A stretch of 64,000 nucleotides of DNA from CAXXOK01 sp964497495 (GCA_964497495.1 CAZCCZ010000001.1:120691-184690); one strand, 5' to 3'. Positions 25,793-35,370 are shown, numbered from the stretch's first letter. Numbers and translations are program-made. Notes: generated by a model not told the origin, from the letters alone.

Positions 25793-26847
25793 ACAGCACT
25801 CCCCCTTCTCCGGTTCCTGATTCGGTACAGCGCCAGCAGTGCGAGGCAGGCTCTGGCCTTCATGAGCGCGACGACCCCGCGCTGCGCGCGCCCGGCCCGC
25901 CGATCGTTCGGGTATGCCGCCAGCACCCGCCGGACGTTCGGGTGGCGCATCATTCTGCGGCACTCGGCCCACTGCGCGCGGAAACCCAGGTCGCTCTTCG
26001 CCAGCAGGGACAGGCATTTTTTCGTTTTCATCAGGTACGTGCGGTACAGGCGCATTTCAGCCGCTTCAAGCAGGCCGTTTTCCTGAAGGATCTTCGTTTG
26101 CAGCGCCAGCATTTCGCCGTATCGGTCAAACCGGTCGGGCCGGTACGTGTTCGTCAGGGATTCGGCGTTGACCGTATAGCAGTAGGGGCACCCGGGAACC
26201 AGAACCGCCCGCTTCGCGCGCAGGAGATAGAGCATGTTGAAGAAAATATCTTCGGATACGTATTCCCTTTCCGAAACGAAGCGCAGGCCGAGGCTCTCGA
26301 TCGTATCCCACCTGTACAGATTCCGCCAGACGCACATTTCCGTTTCCACGTCCCCGGCGGCCTCCGGCGCGGCGCCGATCATCGGCAGGAGGAGTTTCGG
26401 GATGATTTCATCCCGCTCCACGACGGTTCTTCGTTCGGTTGCGGGGCGGAGGCTCCGCGAGCCGTCCGCGCGGACGCGGGTAAAGCCGCCTACCGCCAGG
26501 TCGGCGGCTGCGTCCAGCATCGCGCGCAGCAGCGATTCCACGTAATCCGGCAAAACCCAATCGTCCGAGTCGACGAAGGCGACGTATTCGCCCGTGGCAA
26601 CCTCGAGGCCGCTGTTCCGCGCCATGCCCAGGCCTGCGTTTCGCTTGTGCAGCACCCGGATCCGCCCGTCCTTCAGCGCCCGTTCTTCGCAGATTTGTCC
26701 GCAGCCGTCCGGCGAGCCGTCGTCCACCAGAATAATCTCCAGGTTCCGGTAGGTTTGCCGCGTCACGGCGTCCACGCACCGGTCCAGCAGCTTTTCCACC
26801 CTGTACACCGGTATGATCACGCTTACCTTGCCGTCGCCCGCCGTCAT
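25789..26847 (-). CDS. Glycosyltransferase family 2
   Basis: A 352-residue GT2 enzyme. The N-terminal GT-A domain shows VSVIIPVYRVEKLLDRCVDA, EIILVDDGSPDGC and the metal-binding AFVDSDDWVLPDY. The C-terminal third is basic and helical, typical of capsule EpsH/EpsJ-like enzymes. Its start overlaps the stop of the uridine kinase gene as ATGA. Confidence 0.92.
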   Translation of the reverse strand: MTAGDGKVSVIIPVYRVEKLLDRCVDAVTRQTYRNLEIILVDDGSPDGCGQICEERALKDGRIRVLHKRNAGLGMARNSGLEVATGEYVAFVDSDDWVLPDYVESLLRAMLDAAADLAVGGFTRVRADGSRSLRPATERRTVVERDEIIPKLLLPMIGAAPEAAGDVETEMCVWRNLYRWDTIESLGLRFVSEREYVSEDIFFNMLYLLRAKRAVLVPGCPYCYTVNAESLTNTYRPDRFDRYGEMLALQTKILQENGLLEAAEMRLYRTYLMKTKKCLSLLAKSDLGFRAQWAECRRMMRHPNVRRVLAAYPNDRRAGRAQRGVVALMKARACLALLALYRIRNRRRGSAV

Positions 26848-27482
26848 ACGCTTTCCTCCGGGCGGCCGCGCGTTTCCATCTGCAGCGCCATGACCTTCGT
26901 TTTCACCAGGTCCAGAGCCACGTCGTTCATGCCGCTGTTGATGACGATATCCGCCTTCGCGCGGGTCGGTTCCACGTACAGATAATGCATCGGCTTGACC
27001 GTCTCCAGGTACTGCCTCGTGATGTCCCCGAAGTCCCGGCCGCGCTCCGCCATATCGCGCGCGGCCCTTCGGAGGATACGCTCGTCGGCGTCCGCCTCCA
27101 CGTAGATTTTAATGTCGAACTGGCTGCACAGGCGCGCGTCCTGTAAAACGAGTATCCCCTCCACGATGATGATGCTGCCCGGCCTGACGGCGACGGTTTC
27201 CGGGGAACGGTTATGCGCGGTGTAATCGTAAACCGGGCACCGGATCGTTTCCCCGGCCCGCAGGGCTTGCAGGTGCCGGACCAGAAGGTCCGTTTCCAGC
27301 GCGTCCGGATGGTCGTAGTTGATCTTCTTGCGCTCCTCGAACGGCACGCCGTCCCTGCTCCGGTAATAGTTATCGTGAAGGATGACGGAAACGCCGTCCC
27401 CAAGTTCGTCTTTCAATCTTTTCGTGAAGGTGGACTTTCCCGATCCGGTTCCGCCCGCGACGCCGATGACCACGCACTTCAT
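26844..27482 (-). CDS. udk: Uridine kinase
   Basis: A 212-residue P-loop kinase with GVAGGTGSGKSTF (Walker A), HDNYYR and NYDHPDALETDLL, the uridine-binding landmarks of bacterial uridine kinases, and the lid region RRAARDMAERGRDF. It makes UMP from uridine. A housekeeping salvage enzyme inside a polysaccharide locus is unusual. It may supply UDP-sugar synthesis or have changed to another small substrate. ATG 27482 has GGAAGGAG before it. Confidence 0.85.
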   Translation of the reverse strand: MKCVVIGVAGGTGSGKSTFTKRLKDELGDGVSVILHDNYYRSRDGVPFEERKKINYDHPDALETDLLVRHLQALRAGETIRCPVYDYTAHNRSPETVAVRPGSIIIVEGILVLQDARLCSQFDIKIYVEADADERILRRAARDMAERGRDFGDITRQYLETVKPMHYLYVEPTRAKADIVINSGMNDVALDLVKTKVMALQMETRGRPEESV

Positions 27483-27544
27483 TTTACGAGCGCTCCTTCC
27501 AACGGTGGATAGGTTTTTCGCCTGTCCGGCGACGGTTTTGCGTA

Positions 27545-28528
27545 TCAGTACAGGACCCGGTGCCATACGTCCGCCGTAGCGCTCAGTTGCGGCGAGCCCG
27601 CGTAGTACCCGTCGATCAGGGTTTGCAGAATCACGTCTTCGAAGCGGAACACGCCGTACGGCATGCCGGCCTGATAGTACTTGGCGCAGTACTTCGCCAT
27701 TCTTGCCGTACAGTTGACTTTCGGGTTTCGCAAAGAGCGTTTTTTGAAACATTGATTGGCAAACCACACGTATTCCCGCAATTTTCCGTCCTCCGCCTCA
27801 CACTCCGGGCCCTCCTTCCGCAGAAAAATGAACGCCTTTTCGTACTGGTCGAAAAATCCTTCCCCCATCGTACGGTCCACGGCGCTGCGCCGCTTCTTCA
27901 GGCGTTCGTACTGTCCGCCGTAGGAGGATACGTACGCGCCTTCCAGAATCAGGTAGGCGCTGGCGATGGCCAGCATCAGCTTGCCTTTCCACTGCCTGCG
28001 CAGGCCGCAACGGTCGGTTCCGCACGCCGTGTCCGTACGGTAAACGAGTTCCGCGATCCGGTTGGCGACCAATCGCTTGGCTTCGTATAAATCCACTTTT
28101 TCCAGCCCGATCCGTTTTTCGCCGATCCAGTTCCGGCCCCAGACCGTCCGGCTTCCGTTGAACAGGTCGAACATGAAGAGGGTCCTGTAACGGGGTATCA
28201 TCAGAGAATAGTTGAAGTTATAAGCGTTGCGGATGCGCTTTTCGCTGATCGCCATCAGGTTCAGCTCTTCCTCGAACTCCCCGGCAACCGTCCCGATCAG
28301 CGCGCTTACGGCCTGCTTGTCTGCCGCGTCCCGGTAGATCAGCGCCATCTCCACGTCGCTTTTCAGGATGATGTCCCCCGCCGCGGTATAACCGTAGGTG
28401 GCCTCGTCACGGCCGAGGCTGCCCGTGAGGATCACGGAGCTCAGGTACTTTAAGCCCCCATGCTTTTCGATGCTCCTGATAATGTCGCAGACCAGGCTTT
28501 CCTCATAATCCTCGATGCATACCATCAT
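27545..28528 (-). CDS. Nucleotidyltransferase-fold protein of unknown function
   Basis: A 327-residue protein. Residues 30-65 contain VILTGSLGRDEA and then LKSDVEMALIY, which is the GS...D-x-E/D pattern of the pol-beta-like nucleotidyltransferase fold with the spacing slightly stretched. The remainder is mostly helical and unassigned. It could be an active sugar or tRNA nucleotidyltransferase-type enzyme or a binding relic. It is coupled to the phosphatase-superfamily gene upstream (ATGA overlap) and precedes udk by 62 bases. I do not recognise the family beyond the fold. Confidence 0.65.
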   Translation of the reverse strand: MMVCIEDYEESLVCDIIRSIEKHGGLKYLSSVILTGSLGRDEATYGYTAAGDIILKSDVEMALIYRDAADKQAVSALIGTVAGEFEEELNLMAISEKRIRNAYNFNYSLMIPRYRTLFMFDLFNGSRTVWGRNWIGEKRIGLEKVDLYEAKRLVANRIAELVYRTDTACGTDRCGLRRQWKGKLMLAIASAYLILEGAYVSSYGGQYERLKKRRSAVDRTMGEGFFDQYEKAFIFLRKEGPECEAEDGKLREYVWFANQCFKKRSLRNPKVNCTARMAKYCAKYYQAGMPYGVFRFEDVILQTLIDGYYAGSPQLSATADVWHRVLY

Positions 28529-29760
28529 GCGTTTTCCCTCCTTCCGTCGGGTGCGTCTGCGTTCACGATATTGTCGCCGCGCAGCAGGTAACCGTCCGCG
28601 GGGATATCCAATTGCCGCAGCACGGAGGGCAGCACGTCCGTCAGGTAGGCGAACGCGCGGTCTTCGGCCAGCGGCTTGTCCGAGCAGAAAAAGCCGTGAT
28701 GCTTCGGAAGCGTCGGTTCAAAGCCGTGGCCGGATTTCACCGTGTGCCCGAAACCCCAGATCGTTTTGGTGAATTCGTGCGGCGCGGCCAGATAAAAGAT
28801 GAGTTCGCCCTGCGTTTTCGGGTCCATGGGGAGGTGGTAGCGTTCGTAATGCTCCCGGGTCAGGACGAAACCCATCTTTTCTGCTTCCATCCTGCGCAGC
28901 GCTTCCGTAACCTCCCCCCGCTCCCGGTCGTTGCGGAACCAGAAGCGCGCGTAGTTGGCCTCGATCAGATGCACGTACCGGTTCACGTTCAGGCGCGCGG
29001 GCCTGAAATAGTCGTTTATATCCACCAGCGGCGGTTCAAGGTCGATGTGCCCGTGGTCGGAATAGGCGATCACGGTCACGTCGTCGTTCGCCTTTTTCGC
29101 CTTCTCGTACGTCTCCCGGATGAAGGCGTCCACCCGTGCCAGATACGCGCGCGCTTCCTCCCCCTTTTCGCCGCAGGCGTGCATGACGTTGTCCGTATAG
29201 CCGATGAAAAAGTAGACGAACCGGTCGTTTTGGTAGTCCACCCGGCTTTCCTCCCGGAAAGCGTCGTCGGGTTTCGTGCCGCGGTGCAGCGCGACCACAC
29301 GGCGGGGAACCCCGTGATCCCTCAGGATGGTGAACAGGTTCGGCAACTCCTTTTTCCATTCGGGATCGTCCCACAGAACCGTATCGCAGGGCTCGAACAG
29401 CGGCCAGTACCGCAGCGGAAGGTTGACCAGGCAGGGAACGCCCGCATACGACGTGTTTCGGTTGATTTTCTGCGTCATCTTCCCCACCGCCAGCTTGAAC
29501 GGCAGAAAATCGATGCGTTTGAGCAGCGGGAAACGGTTCAGCCAGCGGTATGGGGAATGATCGCCCCGCTTCCAGATGAACCAGGTCTGGTGTTCCTCTA
29601 CGTAGCGGCTTGTGTACATCGTCGCGTGGCAGGCGCACGAGTAGCCGAAATCGCTCACCAGAGGTTTTGCATTGAGCGAGGCCAGAAACGGCATGCACTC
29701 CTTCATCATGTCGTACTTCACGCCGTCCATAAAGTACAGAAGAACCATCTTTCTTTTCAC
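28525..29760 (-). CDS. Alkaline phosphatase superfamily protein (NPP-like)
   Basis: A 411-residue protein beginning MKRKMVLLYFMDGVKYDMM, with Asp12 as the first metal ligand. The segment YSCACHATMYTSRY aligns with the nucleophile region of nucleotide pyrophosphatase/phosphodiesterases (T-x-P-x-H-x-T), placing Ser41 at the nucleophile position. Later ligands are in AYSDHGHIDLEP and SGHGFEP. The formylglycine motif of sulfatases would need Arg where His45 stands, so a sulfatase is unlikely. It probably cuts or transfers a phosphodiester, for example a phospho-substituent of the polysaccharide. No signal peptide is seen. Confidence 0.78.
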   Translation of the reverse strand: MKRKMVLLYFMDGVKYDMMKECMPFLASLNAKPLVSDFGYSCACHATMYTSRYVEEHQTWFIWKRGDHSPYRWLNRFPLLKRIDFLPFKLAVGKMTQKINRNTSYAGVPCLVNLPLRYWPLFEPCDTVLWDDPEWKKELPNLFTILRDHGVPRRVVALHRGTKPDDAFREESRVDYQNDRFVYFFIGYTDNVMHACGEKGEEARAYLARVDAFIRETYEKAKKANDDVTVIAYSDHGHIDLEPPLVDINDYFRPARLNVNRYVHLIEANYARFWFRNDRERGEVTEALRRMEAEKMGFVLTREHYERYHLPMDPKTQGELIFYLAAPHEFTKTIWGFGHTVKSGHGFEPTLPKHHGFFCSDKPLAEDRAFAYLTDVLPSVLRQLDIPADGYLLRGDNIVNADAPDGRRENA

Positions 29761-29802
29761 CCTCCTTCCATGGAACCTGCCGCGTCCGGCAAACGCGCCG
29801 CC

Positions 29803-30936
29803 CTATCGGGCCGCCGTCTCCGCCGCGCCGCCGCACACGGCGCAAAGGCCGTCTTTCGCCGCGGCCCCCTTTTCGCAGGTGGAAAGCGCGTCCAGTTCCT
29901 CTTTGCCGATTTTTCCGTCCCGGTAATCGCGAACGATTCGGTTCTCGTACATGGAATACTTCTTTTTCGTCCAGAACTTCACCTGATGCCGTGCGATCCA
30001 TAGAACCGGCGAGGCGATGTATTTATGGATGGCCGGCGACGCGGAGCCAATCATCCAGCAATTGCGGCCGCAGCCGCGTACCTTCCTGCGCACGGCTTCC
30101 GCCTCCGGGCTTTGCCACACGGCGTCCCAGTTAGCGGCCGAGGCGAGGTTGCCCATCACTTCCTTGTCCTTCGTTCCGTTGCAGGGCATCACGTCGCCGT
30201 AGGGATCGATAAAGAAGGTGTCGAAAGCCATGTCGCAGGGCAGGAGCCGCTTTTGCCCGTAGATATAATTGATTAGCCCGTGGTTGAAATACGCGCGGAA
30301 CCATTTCTTGGGGCTTGCGGAGCCGAGCAGCTCGTTAATCAGGTCCTCGAACGCCTTCGCCACCGCCGGCCTGTCCCGGATAATGTTCCTGTTCTCCACG
30401 AAATAAAAGGAGTTGTGCAGCGTGGCGGTGGCGAACTCCATACCCAGTTCGTCGGAAAGCCTGTACAGCGGCACGAGGTCCCCCGCGTTGGAGTCCTGCA
30501 CCGTCATGCCGAAGCCCACGTCCTTCATTCCCATGGCCACCAGTTCTCTGAGCGTTCCGTATCCGCGTTTGAAGCCGTCCGGCAGGCCGCGTATCCGGTT
30601 GTTCGTTTCTTCCAGCCCTTCGATGGAAATGCGGATGCCCACGTCCGGGAATTCCCTGCACAGGGAGAGGATGCGATCCGTGAAATAACCGTTCGTGGAG
30701 ATGACGATTCGCTCGCTGATCTTTCTCAATTCCCGGATGATGTCCGGCAGGTCCGTTCTGATGAACGGCTCTCCGCCGGTAACGTTGGTAAAGTACATGG
30801 GCGGCAGCTTGCGGATCGTTTCCAGCGTGATCTCGTCCTCGGGCCGGGACGGGGCCTTATAGCGGTTGCACATATTGCACTGCGCGTTGCAGCGGTAGGT
30901 TACGATCACGGTACCGTTCAGTTTCCTTGCGGCCAT
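29803..30936 (-). CDS. Radical SAM protein with SPASM-like region
   Basis: A 377-residue protein. Cys16, Cys20 and Cys23 in CNAQCNMC bind the SAM cluster, and NVTGGEPFIR is the GGEP motif. The C-terminal half has further cysteines (LPCDMAF, VMPCNGT, CGRNCWM) for an auxiliary cluster, and the last 30 residues hold a small four-cysteine knuckle (CEKG..., CAVCGG). Radical SAM/SPASM proteins of this sort are found in some capsule loci, where they may modify a sugar or lipid. The substrate is unknown. A phosphatase-superfamily gene follows. Confidence 0.8.
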   Translation of the reverse strand: MAARKLNGTVIVTYRCNAQCNMCNRYKAPSRPEDEITLETIRKLPPMYFTNVTGGEPFIRTDLPDIIRELRKISERIVISTNGYFTDRILSLCREFPDVGIRISIEGLEETNNRIRGLPDGFKRGYGTLRELVAMGMKDVGFGMTVQDSNAGDLVPLYRLSDELGMEFATATLHNSFYFVENRNIIRDRPAVAKAFEDLINELLGSASPKKWFRAYFNHGLINYIYGQKRLLPCDMAFDTFFIDPYGDVMPCNGTKDKEVMGNLASAANWDAVWQSPEAEAVRRKVRGCGRNCWMIGSASPAIHKYIASPVLWIARHQVKFWTKKKYSMYENRIVRDYRDGKIGKEELDALSTCEKGAAAKDGLCAVCGGAAETAAR

Positions 30937-30997
30937 TAGCGTGTTTCCCCCTTATTATCTTTGTGAAGCGCGGCGATCATACGCGGACGCGGCATTC

Positions 30998-32020
30998 TCA
31001 GCGCGGCGATCCGCTGACCCGGTCGAGCGCCGTTTTACTTAGCCGGTGGAAAAGCGACGAGATCAAAACGGTCATCGCGATACCGGTCAGTATGAAAAGA
31101 CCGGAACTCAATTTCCCCGTGCAAACGGCGTCCATCGCCGTGAATACGGTTCCGTGTATCAGATAGACCTCGTACGATATCCTTCCCAGCCGCAGGCTGA
31201 CCGCGTTCCCCACCGCGACCCTCGTGTGAACCGCAAGCATGAAGAGAAGGATGGAAAAACCGAGCGCCGCCTTCAACAGGTAGTCGCCCCAGAAAGGCGC
31301 TTGTTTGAACTTCAGGTAGAGGATGCCCAACGCGCCCGCGAGCGCGCAGGCCGCAAGCGTTTTCGCAAGCCAGCGGTTCCGGAAAAAGCTCCTGAAACGG
31401 TCCCGGTTGCGGGCAAGCAGAACACCCCAGGCGAAACCGAGTATCTCCGTGGGCCATACGTGAAGCGGCAACATATTCTGAAATAGGTACGAGAAAACGC
31501 TCAGGCCGACAATCGCGGCGCAGACCGCGATATCCCGGTTTTTCCGCCGGAGGAAGCGGCAGGCGGCCCAGAAAACGAAATAGCATGCGATCAGCCACAA
31601 AACCCAATCGTCGACCGCAAGCAGGGCCCACGGCGTCGATGTCCGCCCCAGGCTCAGCCGCGCCGCAACCGTCAACGCGTTGGCCAGCAGGCACGGTACC
31701 AGCAGTTTGGGAAGGCGATGTCTCCAGAACCTCCGAACGGAAGCGGCGTCCCGGTCGAAACCGCGTTTCAGGCCGTATGCGGACGTCAGGAAAAAGAACG
31801 TGACGCCGACGTAGGCGAAACTGCCCAGCATATCCTGCATCGGGTTGCGGCGGCCGACGGGCACGTGAACGAGAACGATGATCAGGCACCAGAAACCCCG
31901 CATGGCGCTCGTATTCGCCCCGTCGAAGAAACCGGCGTTTTCCCGCGAGTATCCGGCCCTGAAAACCAGCGTGAAGGCGATGAAAAGCGCTAGGGCAATC
32001 ATAACGGGATCGCCGTTCAT
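30998..32020 (-). CDS. Acyltransferase 3 family protein
   Basis: A 340-residue protein with about ten membrane helices and the acyltransferase-3 pattern: RGFWCLIIVLVHVPV near residue 45 (the Arg-x10-His pair), FFFLTSAYGLKRGF and later FLIHGTVF-like residues. These enzymes O-acetylate or otherwise acylate sugars on the outer face. Its start overlaps the GT4 stop as ATGA. Confidence 0.85.
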   Translation of the reverse strand: MNGDPVMIALALFIAFTLVFRAGYSRENAGFFDGANTSAMRGFWCLIIVLVHVPVGRRNPMQDMLGSFAYVGVTFFFLTSAYGLKRGFDRDAASVRRFWRHRLPKLLVPCLLANALTVAARLSLGRTSTPWALLAVDDWVLWLIACYFVFWAACRFLRRKNRDIAVCAAIVGLSVFSYLFQNMLPLHVWPTEILGFAWGVLLARNRDRFRSFFRNRWLAKTLAACALAGALGILYLKFKQAPFWGDYLLKAALGFSILLFMLAVHTRVAVGNAVSLRLGRISYEVYLIHGTVFTAMDAVCTGKLSSGLFILTGIAMTVLISSLFHRLSKTALDRVSGSPR

Positions 32021-33246
32021 CCCTTGCCCCCCTCGCGCTTCTCAGGCGCCGCATACACGCGCGCCAGTTCCCGGCAGTAATCGTCGCTCGAACTGAAGCC
32101 TGCGTCGGCGGCGTCCCTGCCGTACCGGTCGGACAGCGTCCGGTTCCGGTACAGGCCGTCGATTTTCCGTGTCAGATCGTCCACGTTTCCGCTTTCAAAC
32201 AGTTCGCCGGTTTTTCCGTCCGCGATCAATTCCGGTATCCCGCCGATATCCGCGCCCAGCACGGGCGTTCCGTACCGCTGGCTTTCCATCACGGAGTAAG
32301 GGCAGTTTTCGTACCATTCCGACGGATAGACGCTGAACCGGGCTTCACGGATCAGCATTTCCAGCGCGTCACCCTTCAGGAAACCCGCGTTGCGCACGTT
32401 GGGCGTTCGGGCGATTTCCCCCTCCAGGGGTCCGCCGCCCGCGAAAACGAACGGAATCCGGGGTAATCGCCCGCACGCGGCCAGGAGCGTACGGATGCCC
32501 TTTTCCTGCGAGAAGCGGCCGAAGTACAGGACGTAATCCTTCTTTTCGACGATTTTCTTTTCCGCGGGCTCGATGAAGTTCCGCATCACGACCGTCTTCC
32601 CGGCAAACGCGGGGTTTAAATCCATTTTGGTTTTCATAAACCGAGTGGGGCAAACAACCGCGTCGATCTGCCCGTACGCTCCGTTCGCCCGCCAGAAGGC
32701 GCCCTCCGCGGAACCGATCAGGCTTTTAGCGACGGAACCGTGAATGCATCTCCCCTTCGCGCAGTTCAGGTACCGCCCGTGCGCGCACGCTTCGCAGTTT
32801 CGGTTTGTCCGCGGGTTGCGAAGCATATGGTTCGGACAGATCAGCTGATAGTCGTGCGCGGTGAACACGACCCGCACCCGGTTCCCCGTCCGCTTTTCCC
32901 ACCGGCGTATTTCCAGAATCACGGACGGCGTCAGCTGGTAGTTGAAGTTGTTCAGGTGCACGGCGTCGGGTTGGAAATCGTCCAGCACCAGCCGGATCTT
33001 TCGCCTCGCTTCCCGGCTGTAGATCGTTTTTACGGGATATGCCAGCTTCCCGAGGACTCCGCCGCCGTTGAACTCCATATCGGACGTGTAGGCGCCCGCC
33101 GCGTTGCCTACCAGCCGCCCTTCGTGTTCCATGCCGAAGTACTGAACCTCGTGCCCGTGCCTTTGCAACGCTTTCCCCAGCTGAAACAGGTACGTTTCCG
33201 ATCCGCCGTTGGGAAAGAGGAATTTATTGACCATCAGTATTTTCAT
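32017..33246 (-). CDS. Glycosyltransferase family 4
   Basis: A 409-residue GT-B enzyme with MVNKFLFPNGGSETYLFQLG (acceptor-side loop), FTAHDYQLICPNH, YFGRFSQEKGIRTLL and the donor-site E-x7-E in SEWYENCPYSVMESQRYG. It overlaps the preceding GT4 gene by 23 bases and the acyltransferase gene by four. It transfers a sugar with retention of configuration. Confidence 0.92.
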   Translation of the reverse strand: MKILMVNKFLFPNGGSETYLFQLGKALQRHGHEVQYFGMEHEGRLVGNAAGAYTSDMEFNGGGVLGKLAYPVKTIYSREARRKIRLVLDDFQPDAVHLNNFNYQLTPSVILEIRRWEKRTGNRVRVVFTAHDYQLICPNHMLRNPRTNRNCEACAHGRYLNCAKGRCIHGSVAKSLIGSAEGAFWRANGAYGQIDAVVCPTRFMKTKMDLNPAFAGKTVVMRNFIEPAEKKIVEKKDYVLYFGRFSQEKGIRTLLAACGRLPRIPFVFAGGGPLEGEIARTPNVRNAGFLKGDALEMLIREARFSVYPSEWYENCPYSVMESQRYGTPVLGADIGGIPELIADGKTGELFESGNVDDLTRKIDGLYRNRTLSDRYGRDAADAGFSSSDDYCRELARVYAAPEKREGGKG

Positions 33247-34393
33247 CTTGTGCTCCCGTCGTATCGAACTGGTACAGGGCCAGTGTTTTCAGCACGATGG
33301 CGTCCCAGTTGTAATGCCTTGTGACGTACCCCGCGCTCTCGCTCCGGTACCGCTGCGCGAGGTCTGGATTTCCCAACAGCCCCCGCAGCTTCTCGGCAAG
33401 GTCCTGCGCGTCCCCCCTGCGAAAGAGAACGGCATGGTCGCCAACGACTTCGGCGCACTCCGGGATATCGGACACTACGCAGCAGTTGCCGTAGCTCATC
33501 GCTTCCAGCAGGCTCAGCGGCATCCCCTCCAGGTCGGACGGCAGCACGTAGATCGCGGCGTTGCTGTAAAGCTCCGCGAGCGTTTTCCCCTGTACGAATC
33601 CGGTAAAGACGATCCGGGAGTCGTCGCCGGCAACCGACTTCAGCTCGGCGACGAATGCGTCGGTGTCCGACCCGCCTCCGGCGATAACCAGCGGCAGGGA
33701 GGTATCCAGTCTCCGGTACGCGTCCAGCAGGACACGCAGCCCCTTTTCCGGCACCAGCCTGCCGAGAAACAGCAGATACTCCCGGCTGCGCAGGTGATAC
33801 GCGCTCGTTATCGCCTCCGCCGGGACGTTATCGCGGCGTTCGATTCCGTTGGGAATATACCAGGTCTTTCTGCCGTAGGTTTTCAAAAAATACGCGTTCA
33901 TCGCCCGGCTCAATACGATAATTTCGTCGGCGCACCGCACCGCTGTTTTTTCGCCGAACCGGATATATCTGGCGCCGAATCCGGATTTCCACTTTTCCCT
34001 TTGCCAATCCAGGCCGTGGATCGTCGCCACGCAACGCTTTCCAAACAATTTCGGCAGCCACATCATGGCGCACGGGCCTTCCGCGTGGTAGTGCACCACG
34101 TCGTATCGCCCGAACGCGGCCCGAAACGACGCGGCGACGGACGAGGTCAGCGCCGCAAGGCCCTTCGCGTCCAGCGTCGGCACGGTGACGAGCCGGATGC
34201 CCCGGTAGCGGCCCGTTTGCGCCCCGTCGAATTCCCGGCCCGATACGTGATGCCCCCGCCTGTTATAGCAGGTCACGCTGTGGCCCAGCGCAGCCATCCT
34301 TGCGGCCAGTTCCTCCACGACGACCTCGATCCCCCCCTCCCGGGAGGGAACGCGCTTATGCCCGATCATCGCGATACTAAGTCTGCTTTTCAT
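33224..34393 (-). CDS. Glycosyltransferase family 4
   Basis: A 389-residue GT-B enzyme: GHKRVPSREGGIEVVVEELA at the start, HYHAEGPCAMM, LLFLGRLVPEKGLRVLL and the donor-site SDLEGMPLSLLEAMSYG. I start it at ATG 34393. The upstream in-frame codons look non-coding. It acts after the initiating sugar transferase and shares the family of the following gene but is not a close copy of it. Confidence 0.92.
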   Translation of the reverse strand: MKSRLSIAMIGHKRVPSREGGIEVVVEELAARMAALGHSVTCYNRRGHHVSGREFDGAQTGRYRGIRLVTVPTLDAKGLAALTSSVAASFRAAFGRYDVVHYHAEGPCAMMWLPKLFGKRCVATIHGLDWQREKWKSGFGARYIRFGEKTAVRCADEIIVLSRAMNAYFLKTYGRKTWYIPNGIERRDNVPAEAITSAYHLRSREYLLFLGRLVPEKGLRVLLDAYRRLDTSLPLVIAGGGSDTDAFVAELKSVAGDDSRIVFTGFVQGKTLAELYSNAAIYVLPSDLEGMPLSLLEAMSYGNCCVVSDIPECAEVVGDHAVLFRRGDAQDLAEKLRGLLGNPDLAQRYRSESAGYVTRHYNWDAIVLKTLALYQFDTTGAQDENTDGQ

Positions 34394-34443
34394 AGGCGCG
34401 CCTCGAAACGAAACGGGCGGCCGCTTTTTCCCGCGTGTTTCAA

Positions 34444-35184
34444 TTACATCGCGCCCTTTCTTGTCAGAACGACTTTGGCGGTCAACAGCACCAGCCTCGT
34501 ATCCACCCACAGGTTATGCTCGTACACGTATTTCACATCCAGTTCCATCCATTCGTGAAACTTGATCTCGTTGCGGCCCCGCGCCTGCCAGTAACAGGTG
34601 AGCCCCGGCTTGACCAGCAGCCGCTGTTTTTCGAAGGAGCCGTACTTTTCCACCTCTCCGGGCAGCGGCGGGCGCGGCCCGACGATCGACATGTCGCCCT
34701 TGATGATATTGACCAACTGGGGTAGTTCGTCGATGCTGGTCTTGCGGATGAAACGGCCGACCTTCGTAACCCGCGGGTCGTCCTTGATTTTAAAAACGGG
34801 GCCGTCCATTTCGTTCATGGCGCGCAGTTCCGGCAGGCGCGCCTCCGCGTCCACCACCATGCTGCGGAACTTCAGGAACCGGAACGTCTTCCCGCCTTTC
34901 CCGACTCTCCTCTGGACGAAGATGGGGCTACCGTGCGGGTCGTCCAGATAGATCAGCGCCGCGACGGCCAGCATCAGCGGGGAAAGCGCGACCAGCGCGA
35001 GCGTGGATAAGGTAAGATCCAGAACTCTTTTTAGAAACAGGTACGCCCACGGCTCGCTGTAGCCGAACGAAAACGCGTCCTCACGCCGTCTCGTCCTCGG
35101 CAGCGAAGGGGCGAAAGCGGGTTCCAGATCCATGCGTTCAAGCAGCATTTCGTTGTTCGTCCGCAACATCTCGGCTTCCGTCAT
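34444..35184 (-). CDS. Initiating sugar transferase (undecaprenyl-phosphate phosphoglycosyltransferase)
   Basis: A 246-residue monotopic phosphoglycosyltransferase of the WcaJ/RfbP type. One membrane segment (about residues 48-72) precedes the catalytic core with QRRVGKGGKTFRFLKFRSM, the Asp-Glu dyad in RKTSIDELPQLVNIIKGDMS and VGPRPP. It transfers a sugar phosphate to undecaprenyl phosphate, the first step of the repeat unit. ATG 35184 is chosen because AAGGAGA stands eight bases before it. It is the first gene after the terminator at 35371 and therefore the first target of the LoaP-like protein. Confidence 0.93.
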   Translation of the reverse strand: MTEAEMLRTNNEMLLERMDLEPAFAPSLPRTRRREDAFSFGYSEPWAYLFLKRVLDLTLSTLALVALSPLMLAVAALIYLDDPHGSPIFVQRRVGKGGKTFRFLKFRSMVVDAEARLPELRAMNEMDGPVFKIKDDPRVTKVGRFIRKTSIDELPQLVNIIKGDMSIVGPRPPLPGEVEKYGSFEKQRLLVKPGLTCYWQARGRNEIKFHEWMELDVKYVYEHNLWVDTRLVLLTAKVVLTRKGAM

Positions 35185-35370
35185 TATGATTCTCTCCTTC
35201 TTCATTCGGTTTCGGTGTGTTCAGTCCGGATAGGTCGGCTCCGGTTGCGGCGCGACAAACGGCGCGTGTAAACCGTCACAGGGCCCTTGCGCGGTATGAT
35301 GGTGCATAAATCGTTTTCCTTGCGGCGTATGCGGCGCCGACTGCCCGCAATCCGTTCCTTCGGGCGGAAA

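Noticed and set aside
28525..29760. Sulfatase assignment for the phosphatase-superfamily protein
   Set aside because: The motif around Ser41 ends in His rather than Arg, so the formylglycine consensus is not met; the pattern fits nucleotide pyrophosphatase/phosphodiesterase relatives.
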